Source: JACRAR01 sp041665185
GTDB lineage: Bacteria; Pseudomonadota; Gammaproteobacteria; Burkholderiales; Rhodocyclaceae
Direction: 5' to 3'
Length of the DNA: 18,743 bases
Assembly: GCA_041665185.1 (NCBI GenBank)
Contig: JBAYJH010000063.1
Coordinates: forward strand, 1-18,743
Part shown: in pieces, positions 14,770-18,743 of the stretch
How the letters are laid out: each line of letters starts with the position of its first letter
How positions within the stretch are numbered: the first letter of the stretch is position 1
The notes under the pieces: generated by a model
What the model was told of the DNA's origin: nothing
What the model saw: only the letters and a program-made list of their open reading frames with translations
Database searches by the model: none
Made by a program: the position numbers and the translations under genes

Positions 14770-15720
14770 TCAGGGCATCGCTACACCAATGGCCAGGAGC
14801 GCCGCGTAGAGCAGGGAAAGATAGGAGGCCTTGGGCGACATCATGATCAAATCCCTGGTCTGATCGAGCGTGCTGACCGCCCCCCAGATCCTGTAGGCCA
14901 TGGGCAGGGTGAGCAGCGGCAGGAAGATCCAGGCGCTACACCCGAACCAGAGCCAGAACGCCAGCGGCAGCACATAGGCGAAGACCGACAGCGCGAAATA
15001 CTCCTTGCGGATACCGCCCAGACCCGAGCGCACCGCGCAGGTACGCCAGCCTTTCTGGGCATCGAAGTGGCGGTCGCGGATATCGTCGATGAGCATCACG
15101 TTGACCACCAGCGCGCCCACCGGCACCCCGATCAGCCAGATGTCCCAAGGCAGTTGCAGCACGGCGTCGAGACCATGTGACGCGAGCCCGTGCAAGGCGG
15201 CCCATTGAATGTAATAAGTGCCGACGACCGCGACCATGCCGAACATGATGAAGAATATGGGATCGGCCAGGCCATGCTTCACGTAAGGCTGCGGCCCGCC
15301 GGCGTAGAAATAGCCGGAAGCCGCGCCGACCATGCCGATGGCGAACGCAGTCGGGCCGCCGATGTTGATGAGATAGGGCCCCGTCAGGGCAGCCAGTAAG
15401 AAGCAGACCAGGATGGCGTTGCGCAGGCCGGCGAAAGTCAGCGTCCCGGACTGTAGGGCCAGGAGCAGCTCCGGGTGCTCCGGGACGTGCGGATGGCGGC
15501 GCAGCAGCTCGTGGTTGTCGTTGAAGACGCCGCCCACATGAATCAGCCAGCTCGCCAGAAAGCCTATCAGCATGGGCAGCGGCGAGAAGACGCCATCGCG
15601 TACGGCCAGTCCGACGCCGACCAGCACCGGGGCGGCGGCGGTCGGCAGCGTATGGCTGGGGTAAAGCAGCAGCCGGATCCAGATCTCGCGGGCCGAGAGT
15701 TCGTTGGGATCGGCGTTCAT
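14770..15720 (-). CDS. UbiA-family membrane prenyltransferase, MenA-like, in hydrogenase operon
   Basis: This 316-residue polytopic membrane protein has about eight to nine helices. It has the UbiA fold signatures: an N-terminal helix ending TAAAPVLVGVGLA, a first Asp-rich motif position after WLIHVGGVFND, and a second motif IDDIRDRHFDAQKGWRT (Asp212, Asp216, Asp220), which is intact. The first motif is unusual: NDNHE (67-71) replaces NDxxD, and the third Asp of NDxxDxxxD is lost. Members transfer isoprenoid chains to aromatic acceptors, as in quinone synthesis (UbiA, MenA), and other lipids. The ATG lies 15 nt after the stop of the maturation protease, so it is co-transcribed with hyb genes; a ribosome site is weak. 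A role in making the quinone used by the hydrogenase is inference; another acceptor is equally possible. Confidence 0.85.
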   Translation of the reverse strand: MNADPNELSAREIWIRLLLYPSHTLPTAAAPVLVGVGLAVRDGVFSPLPMLIGFLASWLIHVGGVFNDNHELLRRHPHVPEHPELLLALQSGTLTFAGLRNAILVCFLLAALTGPYLINIGGPTAFAIGMVGAASGYFYAGGPQPYVKHGLADPIFFIMFGMVAVVGTYYIQWAALHGLASHGLDAVLQLPWDIWLIGVPVGALVVNVMLIDDIRDRHFDAQKGWRTCAVRSGLGGIRKEYFALSVFAYVLPLAFWLWFGCSAWIFLPLLTLPMAYRIWGAVSTLDQTRDLIMMSPKASYLSLLYAALLAIGVAMP

Positions 15721-15735
15721 TGCGCGGGCAACTGG

Positions 15736-16236
15736 TCAGACGGCGAGGGCATTACGCTCTTGTACTCGATAGCCATGGCTATGCAGATCGGCGACCACTT
15801 GTTCCACGACTTCGGGCAGAAGCGCACGGATCTCGCCGGATAGCCGCATGCCCAGACTCAGCGTAACGGGCTGGACAGCAACGATGATGGTTTCCCGCGG
15901 TGCCTCGCCAAGCAGCGCGAGACTCGCCAGCACATCGGCAAGGCCTATCTGGCGGGGGGAGAGTTTGGAGCGGAAGAATAGCGGGACTTCATCCCCCGAC
16001 AAACGCACCACGCTGGCCGGCGGCCGGCCGGCATTGACGGCATCCACGACGATCAGCAGTTCGCAGCGCGCCAGCTTGTCGAGCAGCTCCATGGCCGAAG
16101 TGCCGCCGTCGATGACCTCGACCTCAGTGGGCAGTGTATACGCCCCGCGCAACGCCTCGACGGCGCGCACGCCCACGCCTTCGTCGGAAAGCAGGATATT
16201 GCCGATGCCGAGAACGATCGCCCGTGTCGAACTCAT
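15736..16236 (-). CDS. hybD: [NiFe] hydrogenase maturation protease, HyaD/HybD family
   Basis: This 166-residue endopeptidase removes the C-terminal peptide of the hydrogenase large subunit after Ni insertion. The sequence follows the family throughout: GIGNILLSDEGVGVRAVEAL, VIDGGTSAMELLDKLA, LLIVVDAVNAG, GDEVPLFFRSKLSP and IGLADVLASL. The Ni-sensing acids of HybD (Glu16, Asp62) are present as Glu19 and Asp65, but the third ligand, His93 in SPHQ, is Arg95 here (codon at 15952-15954). The start is the ATG at 16236, which overlaps the hybB stop (16233-16236). The same frame remains open far upstream into hybB, but that extension is not part of the protein because the family begins just before GIGN. 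Length matches the usual 160-165 residues. Confidence 0.92.
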   Translation of the reverse strand: MSSTRAIVLGIGNILLSDEGVGVRAVEALRGAYTLPTEVEVIDGGTSAMELLDKLARCELLIVVDAVNAGRPPASVVRLSGDEVPLFFRSKLSPRQIGLADVLASLALLGEAPRETIIVAVQPVTLSLGMRLSGEIRALLPEVVEQVVADLHSHGYRVQERNALAV

Positions 16237-17411
16237 GCCGGTTTCACTGCGGGCAAGATCGGCAGCAGCTTGACCAGGACGATGTAGGCGAGGATTTCGA
16301 ACGAAATCAGGCCGACCGTGACGATCAGTTCGGGCAGGGAAGGGAAGTATTGCCAGCCGGGGCCGGTTTCGTAACCGACCAGGAAACCGTTGACGCGCAG
16401 CATGAACCCTCCCACCATCAGCAGCACCGCCGCACCGAAGAGCTTGCCGGGGTTGCCGCGGCCGGCCGGCTTGGCGAGCAGGATCAAGGGCGCGATGAAG
16501 CAGAGCATCTCGACCCAGAACCAGAATGCTTCCAGCGAGACCGCGAAGGCGTAAGGGAACGCGCCGCGCAGCGCCAGTCCGCCGATGCGCAGCGCCAGAT
16601 AAGCCAGCAGCAGGCCCCAGATGAACCCGGCGAGTTTCGCCAACAGGGGAGTTTCCATGGGCCGCCTGAAGCCCACGGAGACCAGCGTCGCCTCCACCAC
16701 CACCACCGCGAAGCCCAGCAGTACGGCGGTCATCAGGTATTCGAGCGGCAGCAGGTAGCCGGATTGCCACAGCGGATTGACCTGGTCGCCCAGGATGAGC
16801 AGCATCGAACCCAGCGACGACTGGTGCATCGAGGGCAGCAGCACGCCCAGGGCAATGAGCAGGAACATCAGCTTGGCGACGATCTTCTTCACGTCGGGGA
16901 CGACCTTCTTGAGAAAACCGACGGCGAACTTGTCCAGGAAGGCCGGCGAGAACTCGATCCACATGACGAGGATATACAGCGAAATGCAGGTCGCGACCTC
17001 GAACAGCACCGAGTTCACATTCGCGTAGCCGGGCCAGAAGATGTGCCAGGCGTTCCAGTAGCGGCCCATGTCCATGATCACCGAGACGGCGGCGAGGCTA
17101 TAGCCGAATACCGAAGCCAGCAGGGCCGGCCGCACCAGCGGGTGGTATTCGCCCTTGTTGAAGATATACACCAGCAGCGCCATGGTGTAGCCGCCGCAGG
17201 CAAAAGCCGAGCCGATCACCACGTCATAGACGATCCAGATACCGAAAGGATAGCCGTCGCTGAGGTTGGTGACCGCCCCGAGGCCAAAAATGAAGCGCAC
17301 CACCATGACGACGCCGGTTGCCAGGGAGATGGCGGCAAGGCACAGAGTGACGGGCGTGACCAGCTTGCCGCCAAGCGGCGTGGGGGGGTGAACATGAGCA
17401 TGCTCAGCCAT
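16233..17411 (-). CDS. hybB: Hydrogenase membrane subunit HybB (NrfD/PsrC family)
   Basis: This 392-residue integral membrane protein with about ten helices belongs to the NrfD/PsrC family. It passes electrons between the HybA ferredoxin and the quinone pool. Typical HybB segments are visible: SDGYPFGIWIVYDVVIGSAF, GYTMALLVYIFNKGEYHPLV, MGRYWNAWHIFWPG, LLPSMHQSSLGSM and LEAFWFWVEMLCFIAP. The start is the ATG at 17411 (MAEHAHVHPP), preceded by GGGAG with a short spacer. A longer open frame to 17963 is only the hybA region read in another frame. The start overlaps the hybA stop by 8 bp (17404-17411) and the stop overlaps the protease ATG, so the operon is tightly coupled. Length matches the family. 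Confidence 0.95.
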   Translation of the reverse strand: MAEHAHVHPPTPLGGKLVTPVTLCLAAISLATGVVMVVRFIFGLGAVTNLSDGYPFGIWIVYDVVIGSAFACGGYTMALLVYIFNKGEYHPLVRPALLASVFGYSLAAVSVIMDMGRYWNAWHIFWPGYANVNSVLFEVATCISLYILVMWIEFSPAFLDKFAVGFLKKVVPDVKKIVAKLMFLLIALGVLLPSMHQSSLGSMLLILGDQVNPLWQSGYLLPLEYLMTAVLLGFAVVVVEATLVSVGFRRPMETPLLAKLAGFIWGLLLAYLALRIGGLALRGAFPYAFAVSLEAFWFWVEMLCFIAPLILLAKPAGRGNPGKLFGAAVLLMVGGFMLRVNGFLVGYETGPGWQYFPSLPELIVTVGLISFEILAYIVLVKLLPILPAVKPA

Positions 17412-18393
17412 GGTCGTCTCCCTGGTCCGGTTCATCGTACTGGCGGCTGTTGCGCTTGGCAGCGTAGGCCAGGGCGCCGAGGAATACCAGCGGCATGACC
17501 ATCCCACCATACAGCCCATGCTGTAGGGTCTCGGTGATCGCGGCGTCGGAACGCGGCGGCAGGTTCGGATAGCCGAGCTTGTCGAAAGGCACGCCGGAGA
17601 GCATGACCATCTGGGTGCCGCCGAACTCGGTCTCGCCGTAGAGGTGATCGACATACCTGGCGACGACCCCGGGGTAGTTCTGGTCCGGCCCGCCCAAGCG
17701 GCCGCGTGGGAACGTGGTCGGCGTGCCGGGCTTGAGCCCGCGGCGGCGCGCCGCTTCCACCTTGAGATCGGCAACCTTGCCATAGAGGGTAGCGCCGGTC
17801 GGGCAGACTTCGGCGCAGGCCGAGTACTTGCCGTCTTGCCAGCGGTGCTGGCATAGCTGGCACTTGTTGATCTGCGGAAAGGTCTGGTCGTAGGTAAAAC
17901 GCGGCACGCCGAAAGGACAGGCGACGACGCAGTAGCGGCAGCCGATGCAAGCGCCCTTGTCATAGCTGACGACGCCGGTCTGGGGGTCCTTGCTCATGGC
18001 CGACACCGGACAGGCCGAGACGCAGGACGGATCGACGCAGTGCATGCAGGATTTCTTGATGAAAGCGTAGCCGTCGTGTTCCTCGTCCTTCTTGTCCATG
18101 CTGCCGTCGCGATAGAGCTTGATGACGGTGAGGGTCTTGCCGGAGATGTCCAGCGGCATGTCCCAGTAGGGCTGCTCGGTGTCCGCCTGGAACTCCGGCG
18201 GCATGCCATTGGCCTCCTTGCAGGCCGCGACACAGGCTTTGCAGCCGATGCACAGCGTCGAGTCATAGAGCAGGCCGAGCGCATCGGGGGAGATGCTGTG
18301 GGTCTCGCGCCCCTGAACCGGACGGGAGGTCGTTGCGGTGGCCAGCGCCGCGCCGCCCGCCAGGGAAGCCTTGAAGAAATTGCGACGGTCCAT
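17404..18393 (-). CDS. hybA: Hydrogenase Fe-S subunit HybA (Tat-exported four-cluster ferredoxin)
   Basis: This 329-residue electron-transfer subunit links the hydrogenase small subunit to HybB. The N-terminus has a Tat signal (DRRNFFKASLAGGAAL). Cysteine groups for four [4Fe-4S] clusters follow: CIGCKACVAACK (48-58), CMHCVDPSCVSACP, CIGCRYCVVACP and CQLCQHR...CAEVCP. A C-terminal hydrophobic helix (MVMPLVFLGALAYAA) anchors it, as in E. coli HybA. I chose the ATG at 18393 because GGAG (18402-18405) precedes it by 8 nt. An in-frame GTG at 18402 would overlap the hybO stop as GTGA and add three residues before the twin-arginine motif. The gene follows hybO by 5 nt and overlaps hybB by 8 bp. Confidence 0.96.
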   Translation of the reverse strand: MDRRNFFKASLAGGAALATATTSRPVQGRETHSISPDALGLLYDSTLCIGCKACVAACKEANGMPPEFQADTEQPYWDMPLDISGKTLTVIKLYRDGSMDKKDEEHDGYAFIKKSCMHCVDPSCVSACPVSAMSKDPQTGVVSYDKGACIGCRYCVVACPFGVPRFTYDQTFPQINKCQLCQHRWQDGKYSACAEVCPTGATLYGKVADLKVEAARRRGLKPGTPTTFPRGRLGGPDQNYPGVVARYVDHLYGETEFGGTQMVMLSGVPFDKLGYPNLPPRSDAAITETLQHGLYGGMVMPLVFLGALAYAAKRNSRQYDEPDQGDDHG

Positions 18394-18398
18394 GGCTC

Positions 18399-18743
18399 TC
18401 ACTCCACTGTTTCTGGCGTGGCGGTCTTTCGGGGTTGTTCTCCTGCGACCGACTTGCCAAGATTTCTGGCCAGCATGGCCGCCCCGCCCGCTGCCGCGCC
18501 GGCAATGGCCGCGACCGCCGCGGCCGAAGCGAATGAAGCCGCTCTTCCCTGCTCCTCGACGATGCGCGGATATTGCAGGGGCGGCGCCACGTTGAGCATC
18601 TTGGCCACCTGGTGGATCGGCTTGGCGAAGCCGACGCCCTTCTCGGTGCAGCCGATACAGGGATGGCCGCAGCCCACCGGCCAGTTGTTCTCGCCGGCAT
18701 CGCCGAAGCCGATGGTCGAGCAGTTGGCGTAGGTCTCCGGTCC
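18399..18743 (-). CDS. hybO: [NiFe] hydrogenase small subunit HybO, C-terminal part (cut off by window edge)
   Basis: The last 114 residues of a group 1 [NiFe] hydrogenase small subunit are visible, in frame up to base 18743. The opening GPETYANCSTIGFGD and NNWPVGCGHPCIGCTEKGVG hold cysteines for the medial and distal Fe-S clusters. A C-terminal hydrophobic segment (AASFASAAAVAAIAGAAAGG) would be the membrane anchor typical of membrane-bound uptake hydrogenases. The N-terminal Tat signal and the proximal cluster lie outside the window. The TGA at 18399-18401 is 5 nt before the hybA ATG. The neighbours HybA and HybB identify it as the Hyb (HybO) type rather than the HyaA type with cytochrome b. 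Confidence 0.95.
   Translation of the reverse strand, partial: GPETYANCSTIGFGDAGENNWPVGCGHPCIGCTEKGVGFAKPIHQVAKMLNVAPPLQYPRIVEEQGRAASFASAAAVAAIAGAAAGGAAMLARNLGKSVAGEQPRKTATPETVE

Noticed and set aside
16237..16962. Upstream extension of the maturation-protease frame (a 408-codon reading frame in total)
   Set aside because: It lies wholly within hybB in another frame; HyaD/HybD proteins start just before GIGN, so the ATG at 16236 is the true start.
16134..17498. 454-codon + strand ORF opposite hybB and the protease
   Set aside because: Its composition (Gln, His, Asp, Arg rich) is typical of the antisense of GC-rich membrane-protein genes; no domain is visible.
17412..17963. Upstream extension of the hybB frame (a 576-codon reading frame in total)
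   Set aside because: It overlaps hybA in another frame and has no HybB-like sequence; the ATG at 17411 has a good ribosome site and gives the family length.

Overview
The window reads as chromosomal DNA from a GC-rich proteobacterium, probably beta- or gammaproteobacterial. The pointers are a Hyb-type membrane-bound [NiFe] hydrogenase with a Tat-exported HybA, a MASE4 membrane kinase, GGDEF/EAL signalling proteins and a SphA/MetA-pathway-type outer-membrane protein. This placement is an inference; no rRNA or tRNA gene is present to fix it.

Left part (1-5443). The window opens inside a PAS-PAS-GGDEF-EAL gene whose 5' end is cut off. Its 3' end overlaps by 10 bp, tail to tail, a solitary phage-type AntA/KilAC antirepressor gene with its own good sigma70-like promoter. 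Next comes a two-gene operon with a 4-bp ATGA overlap: an aromatic-acid/H+ symporter-type MFS transporter and a SphA-like outer-membrane channel. Together they look like an uptake route across both membranes for an aromatic acid. Their promoter carries a palindrome over the -10 box.

Middle (5444-14509). After a 620-bp stretch without a convincing gene comes a signalling cluster, all on the + strand: a soluble five-PAS HisKA_3 histidine kinase, a NarL/LuxR response regulator (ATGA overlap), a doubtful small ORF, a MASE4-PAS-HisKA-HATPase-REC-Hpt hybrid kinase, and a REC-EAL-REC c-di-GMP phosphodiesterase (17-bp overlap). The parts list resembles the RocS/RocA/RocR and VieS/VieA systems. An unorthodox kinase could feed phosphate both to a DNA-binding regulator and to a phosphodiesterase. 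The PAS domain of the hybrid kinase carries residues aligned with the heme-ligand region of FixL, so oxygen or redox is a candidate input.

Right part (14770-18743, all on the - strand). This is a hydrogenase operon, read from the right edge: the C-terminus of the small subunit (HybO), HybA, HybB, a HyaD/HybD maturation protease and a UbiA-family prenyltransferase. Spacing is tight or overlapping throughout. The large subunit is not in its usual place between hybB and the protease, so it must lie upstream of hybO or elsewhere. Two points stand out: the protease has Arg where the Ni-binding His of HybD is expected, and the prenyltransferase has an eroded first Asp-rich motif. The set suggests periplasmic H2 oxidation coupled through HybA/HybB to the quinone pool, with a prenyltransferase that may act on a quinone or another lipid.
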